From: Deltaproteobacteria bacterium
Lineage (GTDB): Bacteria > Myxococcota_A > UBA9160 > UBA6930
DNA length: 52,336 nucleotides
Direction of reading: 5' to 3'
Assembly (NCBI GenBank): GCA_029261795.1
Contig: JAJDAP010000073.1
Coordinates: 1 to 52,336, forward strand
The position numbers and the translations under genes are program-made. Shown in pieces: positions 41,602 through 51,738 of the stretch (positions are counted from its first letter, which is position 1; the number at the start of each line of letters is the position of its first letter). Below the pieces are notes generated by a model, which worked only from the letters and a program-made list of their open reading frames with translations, did no database searches and was not told the origin of the DNA.

Positions 41602-43215
41602 TCAAAGCTCCTGGAAGAAGTCGCTTCCCTTGTCGTCCACGACGATGAACGCCGGGAACTTCTCCACCTCGATCTTCCAGATCGCTTCCATCCCCAGCTC
41701 CGGGTACTCGATCACTTCGATCTGGCGGATGCAATCCTGGGCGAGGATGGCGGCCGGGCCTCCGATCGAGCCCAGGTAGAAGCCGCCGTACGCCTTGCAG
41801 GCCTCCGTCACCTGCTTCGAGCGGTTGCCCTTGGCGAGGGTGATGAAACTGCCGCCGGCATCCATGAACTCGGAGACGTAGGAATCCATCCGGCCGGCCG
41901 TGGTCGGTCCGAAGGAGCCCGAGGCCATTCCTTCCGGCGTCTTGGCCGGGCCCGCGTAGTAGATCATGTGGTCGCGGAAGTAGTCGGGCAGCGGTTCGCC
42001 GCGCTCGAGCCGCTCGCGCACCTTCGCGTGGGCGATGTCGCGGGCCACCACAACGGGACCGGTCAGCGAGAGCCGCGTCTTGATCGGGTACTGCGAGAGC
42101 TGGGCGCGAATCTCCGACATCGGGCGGTTGAGGTCGACCTCGACCACTTCGCCCGGCAGATCTTTTGTCGGAACCTCGGGCATGTACTGGGCCGGGTTCG
42201 TTTCGAGCTGCTCGAGGAAGATCCCCTCGCGGTTGATCTTCGCCTTGATCTGGCGATCCGCCGAACAAGAGACGCCGATTCCTACGGGAAAGGAAGCCCC
42301 GTGGCGCGGTAGCCGGATCACGCGGACATCGTGGCAGAAGTACTTGCCGCCGAACTGTGCGCCGATGCCGGTGCGCTCGGTCAGCTTGTGGACCTGCTCC
42401 TCGAGTTCCACATCCCGAAAGGCGCGTCCGTGCTCGTTGCCCGTGGTCGGCAGCGTGTCGAGATACTTCGTGCTTGCGAGCTTCACGGTCTTGAGGGTGA
42501 ACTCGGCGGACATACCGCCCAACACGATGGCCAGATGATAGGGCGGGCACGCCGCAGTGCCGAGCGTCCGGATCTTCTCGTCCAGGAACTCGAGGATGCG
42601 CACCGGGTCCAGGATTGCCCGGGTCTCCTGGTAGAGGAACGATTTGTTCGCCGAGCCGCCGCCCTTGGTGACGAACAGGAACTCGTAGCTGTCACCGGGC
42701 TTGGTGTAGAGCTCGATCTGAGCCGGCAGGTTGCTTCCCGTGTTCTTCTCTTCGAAGGTGGTCAGCGGCGCCATCTGCGAATAACGAAGATTCGTTCCGG
42801 TGAACGTGTCGAAGATACCGCGGGAAAGAGCTTCTTCGTCGTTGGCGCCGGTGAACACGTTCTCGCCCTTCTTGCCGATCACGATGGCGGTGCCCGTGTC
42901 CTGGCAAGACGGCAACACCATGCCGGCGGCCACGTTCGCGTTCTTCATCATCTCGGTCGCGACGAAACGATCGTTCTCCGAGGCCTCGGGGTCGGAGAGA
43001 ATCCTGGCGACCTGCTTCAGGTGGCCCGGCCGCAACAGATGCGAGACGTCGCGCATCGCTTCGGCTGCGACCAGCCGTAGCGCCTCCGGCGCTACCCTGA
43101 GGATCTCGCTGTCTCCGACCGTCTCTACGGACACGAGGCCTTCACTCTCGAGCTGGCGGAACGGGGTTCCGTCGTCTTCGAGCTCGAAGATCTCCTGAAA
43201 ATGGAAGTCCGGCAT
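41602..43215 (-). CDS. Fumarate hydratase class I
   Basis: A 537-residue iron-sulfur fumarase of the FumA/FumB type, converting fumarate and malate. The three [4Fe-4S] ligands are visible: C104 ([10 protein letters not shown]), C223 (TAACPPYH) and C317 (GVSCSADRQ). The N-terminal (about 1-380) and C-terminal domains ([32 protein letters not shown]) are both present. The start has AAGGAG 6 nt upstream. It heads a minus-strand operon with PaaI, GNAT, NTF2-like and MscS genes. Role: TCA cycle. Confidence 0.95.
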   Translation of the reverse strand: MPDFHFQEIFELEDDGTPFRQLESEGLVSVETVGDSEILRVAPEALRLVAAEAMRDVSHLLRPGHLKQVARILSDPEASENDRFVATEMMKNANVAAGMVLPSCQDTGTAIVIGKKGENVFTGANDEEALSRGIFDTFTGTNLRYSQMAPLTTFEEKNTGSNLPAQIELYTKPGDSYEFLFVTKGGGSANKSFLYQETRAILDPVRILEFLDEKIRTLGTAACPPYHLAIVLGGMSAEFTLKTVKLASTKYLDTLPTTGNEHGRAFRDVELEEQVHKLTERTGIGAQFGGKYFCHDVRVIRLPRHGASFPVGIGVSCSADRQIKAKINREGIFLEQLETNPAQYMPEVPTKDLPGEVVEVDLNRPMSEIRAQLSQYPIKTRLSLTGPVVVARDIAHAKVRERLERGEPLPDYFRDHMIYYAGPAKTPEGMASGSFGPTTAGRMDSYVSEFMDAGGSFITLAKGNRSKQVTEACKAYGGFYLGSIGGPAAILAQDCIRQIEVIEYPELGMEAIWKIEVEKFPAFIVVDDKGSDFFQEL

Positions 43216-43328
43216 GGGGGCTCCTTGACGCAGGCCGATTGCGAAGCCCGGAAGTCTAGCGACGCCCCGACCGACCCGAATGGGGCACTGGCGTCACGGC
43301 CCGGCACGGCTCGGGTTAGGATGGCTGC

Positions 43329-45320
43329 ATGTATGGTCGCCTTCGTCGACTCCCTGTGCTGATGCTGCTCCTGCTGGGTCCCTGCGGCGGAGTGGCGCTC
43401 GCAGATGCCGAGCCCTCGCCGATTCCGGTCAGCGATCTCTTTGCCAATGCCGCCTTCAGCGCGCCTCGGCTCGCGCCGGATGGCAGCCGCATGTCGGTGG
43501 TGGTTGCCAGAGGGGAGGACCGGTTGATCATGGTCCGCCCGGTCGCGGGCGGGGAACTCACGCCGATTGCCAGGGCCGACAACGACGAACTGCGATTGAA
43601 GAGCGTCTGGTGGCCGAACCCGGACCATCTCCTACTCGGCGCGACGATGCGGAACCTCACTGCAGTTGGGATGCGCTCCAGGGCCTCTCGCTTGTTCGGA
43701 ATCGCCGCGTCCGGTGGGAAGCTGCGCTGGCTAGGCCGCCGCTGGCCCTTCTTCGCGCGCGTGTTCCTGGCGCATCAGGACCGGATCGTTCACGACCTCC
43801 CCGAACAGCCCGATCATGTGCTGGTTGAGTATGGCGGAGCCATTCGGCGGATGAACGTCACCAGCGGCGCGCTCCGGTCGCATCACGGGGCAAAGCGCTT
43901 CGTCTACCAGTGGTTCGTCAGTGACGATGCGCAGGTTCGTGCTGGCGCCGGCGTCTTCCCGGTCGACGAGTACTTTGCGGTTGCCCGGGATACGCCCGAT
44001 GGCGATTTCTACGACATCATTCGTCGCCCCTTCTGGCCAGCAGTGGGGCCGGATCTCGTCGGCGTCTCCCCGAATCCAGGGATCGTCTACGTCAGGGCAC
44101 TGAAGGACGGTCGTTTCGCCTTGTACGAATGGGATCTCGACGAGAATGCGCTCGGCGCGTTGTTATTCGCCCATCAGGCCGCTGATATCTTCGGATTCGC
44201 AACCGGATCGGATCGTCACACGTTGATCGCGGTTCCCTACGTAGACGACGTGCTTCAGTTTCACATCCTCGATCCCGCGTTCAGGAAGGTCTACGCCTCG
44301 CTGTTGAGGCAGGTCCGGAAAGACCATGGCGCGGCCACCGAGCTAGCGCCGGTGAGTAGCAGCCGGGACGGCCGGGCACGACTCTTCGCCGCCAGCGGGC
44401 CGACCACGCCGCTCGTCTACTACTTCTACGACGCGACTGCGAACCGGTTGACGAAGCTGATCGAGACCGCTCCGGCGATTCCGACCGACCGGCTGTCCCT
44501 CTCGACTTCAGTCGAGTACGAGGCCAGGGACGGGATGAGGATCCCCGCGGTCCTGACCCTGCCACGGGGATTTCCTGAGACGGGGCTTCCCCTGATCGTG
44601 ATCGTGCACGGGGGACCGGGCGAGCGTGACTGGTTGCGTTGGGATGCCGAGGTACAGCTGTTCGCGAGCCGAGGCTATGCGGTCCTGCAACCCAACCATC
44701 GCGGAAGTACCGGCTTCGGCGTCGCCCACGCGAGCGCCGGTGACAAAGAGTGGGGCGAAGCGATCCAGGATGACGTCAGCGACGGTGTGCAATGGTTGGT
44801 TGCACGGGGCATCGCGGACGCCGACCGCGTTGGCATCTACGGCGCCGAGCTCGGTGGATACACGGCCTTGATGGGAGCCGTGAAGTCACCCGAGCTCTAC
44901 CGGGCGGTAGCAGGGTTCGGCGGTGTCTACGATCTCGAGGAGATGATCGATGACAACCAGTGGTACAACTACTGGTCCAAGAGGTGGCATGAGCACCTGA
45001 TCGGCGACGATTCGAAGCGGATGGCGCGCAACTCGCCGCTGCAGCGGGCCCGCGAGATCCAGGTCCCCGTGTTGTTGGGTCACGGGGGGGATGACCCGCA
45101 AGTCCATCCCGGTCAGTCGCGCGACATGCACAGGGCCCTGAAACGTGCCGGTAAGCAGGTCGAATACATGGAATTCGAGAATGAGGTCGACGGCTTCCTG
45201 TTCGAGCGGAACCGGATCCAGTTCTACACGCGCCTCGCCGCGTTCTTCGACGAACATCTGGCACCGCGCGGGCAGGAAGCGGCGGAAGCCGAGGAACCGG
45301 CGGCAGGGTCCGGAGGTTAG
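43329..45320 (+). CDS. S9-family prolyl-oligopeptidase-like protein, catalytic residues replaced
   Basis: A 663-residue protein with a signal peptide (LPVLMLLLLGPCGGVALADA), a beta-propeller-like middle and an S9 alpha/beta hydrolase domain (LIVIVHGGPGERDWLRWDAE, QPNHRGSTGFG, RVGIYGAELGGYTALMG). The nucleophile motif is usually G-x-S-x-G-G; here it is G-A-E-L-G-G, with Glu507 in place of Ser. The catalytic His (normally in EGHGF) is Asp621 (ENEVDGFLF). The triad Asp in HGGDDPQVHP is kept. It is therefore probably not an active serine peptidase. The whole frame is intact, so it is a likely pseudoenzyme with a binding role. Confidence 0.87.
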   Translation: MYGRLRRLPVLMLLLLGPCGGVALADAEPSPIPVSDLFANAAFSAPRLAPDGSRMSVVVARGEDRLIMVRPVAGGELTPIARADNDELRLKSVWWPNPDHLLLGATMRNLTAVGMRSRASRLFGIAASGGKLRWLGRRWPFFARVFLAHQDRIVHDLPEQPDHVLVEYGGAIRRMNVTSGALRSHHGAKRFVYQWFVSDDAQVRAGAGVFPVDEYFAVARDTPDGDFYDIIRRPFWPAVGPDLVGVSPNPGIVYVRALKDGRFALYEWDLDENALGALLFAHQAADIFGFATGSDRHTLIAVPYVDDVLQFHILDPAFRKVYASLLRQVRKDHGAATELAPVSSSRDGRARLFAASGPTTPLVYYFYDATANRLTKLIETAPAIPTDRLSLSTSVEYEARDGMRIPAVLTLPRGFPETGLPLIVIVHGGPGERDWLRWDAEVQLFASRGYAVLQPNHRGSTGFGVAHASAGDKEWGEAIQDDVSDGVQWLVARGIADADRVGIYGAELGGYTALMGAVKSPELYRAVAGFGGVYDLEEMIDDNQWYNYWSKRWHEHLIGDDSKRMARNSPLQRAREIQVPVLLGHGGDDPQVHPGQSRDMHRALKRAGKQVEYMEFENEVDGFLFERNRIQFYTRLAAFFDEHLAPRGQEAAEAEEPAAGSGG

Positions 45321-45327
45321 GCAGGGA

Positions 45328-45828
45328 TCAGCGGGCCCTGCGGGCGCGCTTGACGATCTCGGTCGTGCGCACGCCGGGAATCTGCCGCAGCCTGCGGATC
45401 TCGAGTTCGAGTCCGTCCGGTACGTCCTTCTGCCGCAACACGGCGAGGGGCCAATCGCCGCCCTTGGCGTAGACATCCGGCCGTAGTGCGGCCAGTGTGG
45501 CGCGGGGTGTGTCTCCGCCGAAAACCAGGACCCGGTCGACGCAGTGGAGCGCGGCCAACATCTCGGCGCGTTGGCGTGCCGGCAGGATCGGCCGACCGCT
45601 GCCCTTCAGCTTGCGAACCGATGCGTCGGAGTTCACGCCGACGACGAGTCGGTCTCCGAACGATGCCGCTTGTTCGAGGCTTCGGACGTGACCGACGTGG
45701 AGAAGATCGAAGCAGCCACTGGCGAACACCACCCGTTCGGAGCGGCGCTGGCAGCCACGGATCCAGGCGGCGGCCTCTTTGCGAGAAACCAGCCGCTCGC
45801 GCGCCGAGCTTCGGGATGCGTTCGTCAT
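45328..45828 (-). CDS. RfaE2/HldE-C-like cytidylyl-/adenylyltransferase
   Basis: A 166-residue nucleotidyltransferase of the HldE C-terminal type, which makes ADP-heptose for LPS inner core. ASGCFDLLHVGHVRSLEQAA carries the HxGH motif (HVGH), followed by VGVNSDASVRKLKGSGRPIL and AKGGDW. The kinase half of HldE is absent, so it corresponds to stand-alone RfaE2/HldC. It starts 4 nt after the stop of the upstream YhdP-like gene, so both are co-expressed in envelope biogenesis. It is convergent with the S9-like gene (7 nt). Confidence 0.9.
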   Translation of the reverse strand: MTNASRSSARERLVSRKEAAAWIRGCQRRSERVVFASGCFDLLHVGHVRSLEQAASFGDRLVVGVNSDASVRKLKGSGRPILPARQRAEMLAALHCVDRVLVFGGDTPRATLAALRPDVYAKGGDWPLAVLRQKDVPDGLELEIRRLRQIPGVRTTEIVKRARRAR

Positions 45829-45832
45829 GACT

Positions 45833-48520
45833 TCACGAGTCCTCGTTCTGATCCGCTTCCCGCGTCGTCGTTCTCGGAATCACCATCGACTGGATTCGCT
45901 GGATGCCTCCCACCACGAAGGCGGGTAGGGCGAGCACCATGCCGGCGCCACCCTGGGCCAGTGACTCCAACGGAACCACCCGCGCCGCTGGCGACCCGAT
46001 CGGTCCGTCGAGCGAGAAGTAGGCACCCACGAGGTTCCGATTCCTGCCGAGGACCACGCGGTTCAATAGTGGGATCTTCTGGATCAGCCCGTCGAGGCGG
46101 GGGAAGAAGAAGATGCCGACGACCATCGCGAGCTCGGCGTCCTCGGCGAAATCCAGTGTCCCCGAGGCGGCGCCCCGGACGTCCGGCGAGGTCAGGGTCA
46201 GGTTGATGATCTCGAGGCGGCCCTCGCTCATGCGCCCGGAAAGATCGATGGCGTCGTAGGGGATGCGGTCGCGATCCTGAAAGGGTGCAAACCGATCGCC
46301 TGCCATCACGACGGCGAGCACGATCGGGATCTGCTGGTGGATCTCGCCGGTTCGCGCATGGAGCGCTACCGCGCCCGAAGCGTGGGCGAGCGGGTTCTCG
46401 TTGGGGTGGAGCTTGCCACTTACCGCGAGTGCACCATGCAGGTGGCCCGAGAGCATGCCGCCTTCGAGTCCCGCCGAGGCCCAGAGATCCTGCAGCGGCA
46501 CGTCGGCGACTTCGACGGCGGCTTCGTAGAAAGGGGCGCCAGCAGCTCCGAGCTCGATCTCGGCGTCGCCTTCGATGGATCCGGCTGGTGCCAGCAGGAG
46601 CTGGGTGTCCTGTAGTTCGACTTGCGTGCCGTGGGCCATGACCCGACCCGACGCGCCTCGGATCTGCCAGGTTCCGATGTGGTTGGCTTCGATCTCGAAA
46701 CGGCCCCGTGCCCAGGGCAGCGATGCTGGATCGGCTGGCAATTCGGGAACCGGATCCTGCGCCTCCGTCCGGTCCGAGGTCAGGTTGGGTCGGATCGCAT
46801 CGATTCCGACGGGCGCGCCGACGGTCGCGGTCAGGACGACGCGTTCGCCGCTCTCGCTCTCGCGGTAGGTTGCGTTCGCCTCGATCGGAAGGCCTGCCCA
46901 GATGGCATGTGCCACCGATGCGTCGAGCCCGTTCACATCGGGTTCGAGGGTTGCCGCAACGTCCGCGATCTCGCATAACAAGACAGGATGTGCGACGCGG
47001 TCGAGTTCGAGACGAAGCCGCTGCCAGCTCGGCGGGGCGCCCTCGATGCTCCGCGAGGTTCGCCACTCCGTGAAGGAATCGAGTCCGGGCAGCGTGTCCA
47101 CGTGCGCCGGACGAACGCATTGGAAATCGTCCGGGTGCCGGAGGTGAGCGAGACCGACGATGGCCGCGTCGATCTGTTCCAGACGTCGCTCGCCGTACCG
47201 TGCCGTGAGCCCGGACACCTCGAAGCGATCGCCGTCGAAACGCAGATGACCGGATAGGCCGGTCAGCTGGTCGGTGGCGCCGGCCCGCAGCACGGCCTCG
47301 CGGAATTCCATTGCGACGCTTAGTTCGCCCGGACGAGCGAGTGGACCACTCCGCATGATTTCCTCGAAGCCGGCCTTCGTGGTTCGCAGCGCCACCTCCA
47401 GGTGGGCCAGGGTGCCGCTCTCGATGCGCTCGTGAACGCGATTCGTCGGATTGTGGATAACGGGCGGCAGTTGTGCGATCAGATGGCCGACGTCGTCGCG
47501 CGAGAGTTCGTCGACGGACAGCCGCGCGCGCATGCTGGCTCGGCCTACGAGGGGGAGCCCGAACGCCCCGTCACCGGCGATCGAAACGCCTCCATCCTCG
47601 AGTTCGGCGAAGCGGATGTCGAGCTGGGAGGCGTTCCCACTTGCGTGGACCCGAAGCCGCGGCCGTTCGAGGGCGAGATCGAGCGCGGGTCGCTCCGGCG
47701 AGCCGAGCGTGCCGCTGATGTTACGGCCGCGAAGATTCAGGTCGAGGAACTGTGGACCGCCGTCGGGCATCCGCCAGCGCGCGGTCCCAGCGAAACGCCC
47801 ACGCAGCCCGGTATCGAATGAGAGCGCTTCGGCAAAGCGGGAGATCGGGATCTCCCCCATCGAGATCACGAGCCCCACTTCTCCAGAAGTCGCTCCCAGC
47901 TCGATTCGCACCGGTGTCGTTTCGTTCGCCGCGACCTGGAGATCGCCTTCGAGGTGAACTTCGCCCTGGAAGCCCAGCCTGTGGCAGAGAAGCTGGCCGT
48001 GGGCGTCGCGAATCAGCGGAACCACCTCCCCATCGAGCGTCTGCGAAATCGCCAGCCCGCGGATTTCGAGTTTTGGGCCGAGGCAGGGCTCGCGGCGAAG
48101 CCGGGCGGCCTGCTCAGCCAGCCAGGCGATGTCGCTGGACAAGTCGGGCTCTGCCTCGGTTTCCCAGTCCGGAATCAACGCTCGGGCGCCATCCAATTCG
48201 AGATCCCGCAGGTCGAGGCGACCGAATATCAGCGAGATCGGGTTCAGCGAGGCGGAGAGCCGCTCGGCCTCGAACGCCCCGCCAGACGGCCAGCTGATGC
48301 GCGCATCGATCGCCTGGAGGTTCATCCATGGCAGGTTCTCGCCAAAGGCCAGGTCGACGGTCCCGAGCTTCACCGTGGCGTCGGCGAGCTCGGAGAGCTG
48401 CCGCTCAGCGCTGGCCTGAAGCCGCGCGGGTGCAATTCGAGCCGCCGTCACGAAGCCGGCCAATGCAGCCAGCGCGAAGACGAACAACCCGATCGCGACG
48501 ATGGCGATGGCGCGACGCAA
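45833..48520 (-). CDS. YhdP/AsmA-like inner-membrane envelope protein
   Basis: An 895-residue protein with one N-terminal transmembrane helix (IAIVAIGLFVFALAALAGFV), then a very long beta-rich periplasmic part typical of AsmA/YhdP/TamB-like bridge proteins that move lipids between membranes. Recurrent segments such as VDLAFGENLPWMNLQAIDAR and LDLRDLELDGARALIPDW, and the C-terminal FFFPRLDGLIQKIPLLNRVV and GPIGSPAARVVPLESL, resemble the YhdP class. The TtR-rich tail ends in EADQNEDS. It is co-transcribed with the HldE-C-like gene, consistent with LPS/outer-membrane assembly. Confidence 0.8.
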   Translation of the reverse strand: MRRAIAIVAIGLFVFALAALAGFVTAARIAPARLQASAERQLSELADATVKLGTVDLAFGENLPWMNLQAIDARISWPSGGAFEAERLSASLNPISLIFGRLDLRDLELDGARALIPDWETEAEPDLSSDIAWLAEQAARLRREPCLGPKLEIRGLAISQTLDGEVVPLIRDAHGQLLCHRLGFQGEVHLEGDLQVAANETTPVRIELGATSGEVGLVISMGEIPISRFAEALSFDTGLRGRFAGTARWRMPDGGPQFLDLNLRGRNISGTLGSPERPALDLALERPRLRVHASGNASQLDIRFAELEDGGVSIAGDGAFGLPLVGRASMRARLSVDELSRDDVGHLIAQLPPVIHNPTNRVHERIESGTLAHLEVALRTTKAGFEEIMRSGPLARPGELSVAMEFREAVLRAGATDQLTGLSGHLRFDGDRFEVSGLTARYGERRLEQIDAAIVGLAHLRHPDDFQCVRPAHVDTLPGLDSFTEWRTSRSIEGAPPSWQRLRLELDRVAHPVLLCEIADVAATLEPDVNGLDASVAHAIWAGLPIEANATYRESESGERVVLTATVGAPVGIDAIRPNLTSDRTEAQDPVPELPADPASLPWARGRFEIEANHIGTWQIRGASGRVMAHGTQVELQDTQLLLAPAGSIEGDAEIELGAAGAPFYEAAVEVADVPLQDLWASAGLEGGMLSGHLHGALAVSGKLHPNENPLAHASGAVALHARTGEIHQQIPIVLAVVMAGDRFAPFQDRDRIPYDAIDLSGRMSEGRLEIINLTLTSPDVRGAASGTLDFAEDAELAMVVGIFFFPRLDGLIQKIPLLNRVVLGRNRNLVGAYFSLDGPIGSPAARVVPLESLAQGGAGMVLALPAFVVGGIQRIQSMVIPRTTTREADQNEDS

Positions 48521-48894
48521 GTTCCCCCCGGACCTGTAGGACGGTAGCGGACCCTTCGCGGCCTCCCGAGCCGAGTCCGTGTCGGTCCTCCAGGATGCGG
48601 TTGGACGCTCTTCGCCACCCGATCGATTCGAGCCCGAGGACGAATTTCGCCCCGATCACGCGTCTCTTCCCCTCGGGGATCAAGGGAATCAGCGAAGTTG
48701 CCGATGCACGAACCTTCATGCGCAGGCGACGGCGCTAGCCAGCGCCGCGGGCTTCCTGAGGCTTTGCCAAGACATCGGCGAAAGACCCCGGATTCGGTCC
48801 AAGCCTCGATTTTCACTCAAGAAATCGGCTCGCGAGGACGAATCGTGTCCAGAACCCAGCACTGCCCCAAGGGGTCCGATGTGAGGAGCGTGCG
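48521..48894. other. Divergent intergenic region, no gene seen
   Basis: This 374-nt stretch separates the minus-strand YhdP-like gene from the plus-strand XRE regulator. It must hold both promoters. I see no KstR-type box, no convincing ORF with a ribosome binding site, and no stable hairpin longer than a few base pairs. Confidence 0.5.
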
Positions 48895-49260
48895 GTGAGC
48901 ACTGATGACCGACTTCCCAACCGCGTCCGCGAGATTCGCGAGAACCGGCTGATGACCCAAGCGCAGTTGGCCCGCAAGGCCAAGGTTGCTCTTCGCACGG
49001 TTCATTCCGTCGAGAAGGGTATGAACTGCCGGATGGATACGAAGCGCAAGATTCTCCTTGCGCTCGGTCTTCGCTTCGAAGACAAGGATTTCGTGTTCCC
49101 CTCGCGCGGCGGATCGTTGATCCCGCCGATGCAGAGCGCCTCGCCCGCAGCGTCGGAAAGCGGCATGCAAGGCGCGGGGATGGCGAGCGCCGGTGGCATG
49201 CAAGGCACCGCGACCTCCGAGTCCGAATCGGGCAGCGGTGGCGGCTGGCCGGGCAACTAG
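48895..49260 (+). CDS. XRE-family regulator with low-complexity tail
   Basis: A 121-residue protein starting at GTG 48895 (GAGGAG 6 nt upstream). Residues 7-65 are an XRE helix-turn-helix (VREIRENRLMTQAQLARKAK, then VALRTVHSVEKGMNCRMDT). The rest is a low-complexity tail rich in Gly, Ser, Ala and Met with GMQGAGMASAGGMQGT repeats, which is probably disordered. PtsP follows after 15 nt, so this regulator is likely co-expressed with it. The target genes are unknown. Confidence 0.88.
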   Translation: MSTDDRLPNRVREIRENRLMTQAQLARKAKVALRTVHSVEKGMNCRMDTKRKILLALGLRFEDKDFVFPSRGGSLIPPMQSASPAASESGMQGAGMASAGGMQGTATSESESGSGGGWPGN

Positions 49261-49275
49261 CGGAACTCGATCGAA

Positions 49276-51738
49276 GTGCGGGCTGAAGAGCCCGCGTCCG
49301 ATCTTCCACCATCGGGTACCATCGACCGCATCCTGGTGGAGGGTTTGGTCATTCCGGATCGCGGCGCCCTGTACGCGGACGTGGCCGGGATTGTTTCCCG
49401 GTCCCACGATCTTGCTGAGACGCTCGACAACGTCGTCGACCTGGTCGCGAAGCGGCTGGACGCCGATGTTTGTTCCGTCTACCTGACTGAACCCGACCTG
49501 GGCCACCTCTCGCTGGCGGCAACCATGGGGCTCGAGCGTTCGGCCGTGGGTCGCGTTCGGCTCGCCACCGGAGAGGGGTTGGTGGGCCATGTCGCCGCTA
49601 CCGGCAGGGCCCAGGCCTTTCGGAACGCCCAGACCGATCCACATTACCGCCACTTCCCGGGTACTGGCGAAGAGGAGTTCCAGTCGCTGATGGCGGCGCC
49701 GCTCAAGGTCGCCAGCCTCGGTGTCCTGAACGATTTCTCGATCGGTGTCCTCGTGGTGCAGACCCGCGAGGAGCGCGGCTTCGAGAATTCGGATCTGGAA
49801 CTGCTCTCGACCTGCGCGCACCTGCTTTCGCCGCTGGTGATGAACGCTCAGCTCCTCTCGGTGGTCGCGGGCAGCGACGACGCCCGCGAGCAGATGCTCG
49901 AGCAGCTGGGCCACGCCGGCGTCTTGCCGGAACGCGACGGTGCGCCGCGGGCAGAGCGCAACGTGCGCATCGAGGGGACACCGACCTCGCGCGGCATTGC
50001 GATCGGCCAGATGTACTTCCTGGGCGATGCCATCGACTTCAGTCGCATCGAATACACGGCGGACCCGGACGCCGAACAGGAAATGGCAGCGTTGCGGCGC
50101 GCGGTCGAACGTTCGCTGACCGAACTCCATGCCCTGCGTGATGATGTCGCTGGCCGTTTCGGGCCCGATTTTGCCGCGGTCTTCAACACCCACATCCAGA
50201 TCCTCGAGGACAAGGGCTTCGTCTCGAAGATCGAGGCGATCACCGAACGCGACGGCGATGCGCTGTTGGCGGTGAAGTCGGTGCTCGACGAGTACTCGCA
50301 GATGTTCCAGGCCATCGAGGACCCGTACTTCAAGGAGCGGGGCGTCGACGTGCTCGACGTCGGGCAGCGGGTCGTGGCGCGTTTGCTAGGCGTTCGTAAC
50401 GATGCCCAACCCCTGTCGGACGGGGCGGTGGTGGTGGCCTCGCACCTGCTCCCGGCGCACTTTGCGACCCTCGAGACCGAGAAGGTCGCGGCCATCATTT
50501 CCGAGCACGGTGGGCCGACCTCGCACGGTGCCATCTTCGCCCGCGCCCTCGAGATTCCGGCGGTCACCGGCGCCACCGGCATCCTGGACGCCGCCCGCGC
50601 CGGCGAGCACGTGATCGTCGACGGCGAGACGGGCACCATCTTCCTGTCACCGGACGAGAATCTCCGCGCCGAGTACGAGCGCGCCCAACATCGCGCCCTG
50701 GTCGCGGTCGAACACCTGGACGCGCTGGCCGGCCGGCCGGCGGAAACGCTCGATGGACAACGGGTTCGGCTCACGGCGAATGTGGGCCTGCTGTCGGATC
50801 TTCGTCTGGTCGATCGCCATGGTGCCGAAGGTGTTGGCCTGTTCCGCACCGAGCTACTGGCGCTGGTGCATCGTGGCTTCCCCAGCGAGGAGGAGCAGGA
50901 GAAGCTCTACGAAGAGGTGGCACGGGCCCTCTCGCCGCGGCCGGTCACCATCCGGACGCTGGATCTCGGCGGCGACAAGGCGATTCCGGAGCTCGACTTC
51001 GAGGACGAGGAGAACCCGCAGCTCGGTTGGCGCTCGATCCGACTCTCTCTCGATGAGATCGGAAGCTTCCGGGCGCAACTTCGAGCGATCCTGCGCGCCA
51101 GTGCAAGCGGCAACGTGCGACTGATGATCCCGATGGTTTCCTCGATAGAGGAGCTGCGGCGCGTGCGCGCGATCGTCGAGGAAACGAAACAGGAACTCGC
51201 GAAGCAGGGCACGGCCTTCGATCCAGAGCTTCCCGTCGGCGTCATGATCGAAGTGCCATCGGCTGCCGTACTTGCGGATGTGCTCGCTCGCGAGAGCGAC
51301 TTCTTCTCGATCGGCACGAACGACCTCACCCAGTACACGCTCGCCGTCGACCGCGGCAACCAGCGCGTCGCCCACTTGTTCGACCCGCTGCATCCGGCGG
51401 TGCTGGCGTTGATCGACCGGACCGTCCGCGCGGCGGATCGCGCCGGGATCCCGGTTTCGTTGTGCGGCGAGATGGCGAGCAACCCGCTCGCGGTACCGAT
51501 CCTGGTAGGCATGGGGCTTACAGAGCTCTCAGGCGTCGCTGCCAGCGTGCCCGTCGTCAAGGAGATCATCCGTGCCCTCGACCGCGGCGCCGTCGCCGAC
51601 GATGCCCGACGCGCGCTCGAGTGCGGCTCAGCCTCCGAGGTCCACGCGATCGGGGCGGAGCGGATCCGCCAATCGGGTTTGCTCGATCATCCGGACATCG
51701 GAGATTGGCTGCGGCGCCAGATCGAGGCGAAACGCTAG
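49276..51738 (+). CDS. ptsP: PtsP, phosphoenolpyruvate-protein phosphotransferase with GAF domain
   Basis: An 820-residue EI-Ntr. Residues about 35-195 are the GAF sensor domain (ADVAGIVSRSHDLAETLDNV ... GEGLVGHVAATGRAQAF). The EI N-terminal domain begins near 235 (TSRGIAIGQMYF); the phosphohistidine domain has EHGGPTSHGAIFARALEIPA with His417; the PEP-binding barrel has LFRTELLAL, RTLDLGGDK, MIEVPSAA, FFSIGTNDLTQY and the Cys loop SLCGEMASNP. All catalytic residues look intact. It uses PEP to phosphorylate NPr in the nitrogen-regulatory PTS. NPr and EIIA-Ntr genes are not in the window. Confidence 0.95.
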   Translation: MRAEEPASDLPPSGTIDRILVEGLVIPDRGALYADVAGIVSRSHDLAETLDNVVDLVAKRLDADVCSVYLTEPDLGHLSLAATMGLERSAVGRVRLATGEGLVGHVAATGRAQAFRNAQTDPHYRHFPGTGEEEFQSLMAAPLKVASLGVLNDFSIGVLVVQTREERGFENSDLELLSTCAHLLSPLVMNAQLLSVVAGSDDAREQMLEQLGHAGVLPERDGAPRAERNVRIEGTPTSRGIAIGQMYFLGDAIDFSRIEYTADPDAEQEMAALRRAVERSLTELHALRDDVAGRFGPDFAAVFNTHIQILEDKGFVSKIEAITERDGDALLAVKSVLDEYSQMFQAIEDPYFKERGVDVLDVGQRVVARLLGVRNDAQPLSDGAVVVASHLLPAHFATLETEKVAAIISEHGGPTSHGAIFARALEIPAVTGATGILDAARAGEHVIVDGETGTIFLSPDENLRAEYERAQHRALVAVEHLDALAGRPAETLDGQRVRLTANVGLLSDLRLVDRHGAEGVGLFRTELLALVHRGFPSEEEQEKLYEEVARALSPRPVTIRTLDLGGDKAIPELDFEDEENPQLGWRSIRLSLDEIGSFRAQLRAILRASASGNVRLMIPMVSSIEELRRVRAIVEETKQELAKQGTAFDPELPVGVMIEVPSAAVLADVLARESDFFSIGTNDLTQYTLAVDRGNQRVAHLFDPLHPAVLALIDRTVRAADRAGIPVSLCGEMASNPLAVPILVGMGLTELSGVAASVPVVKEIIRALDRGAVADDARRALECGSASEVHAIGAERIRQSGLLDHPDIGDWLRRQIEAKR

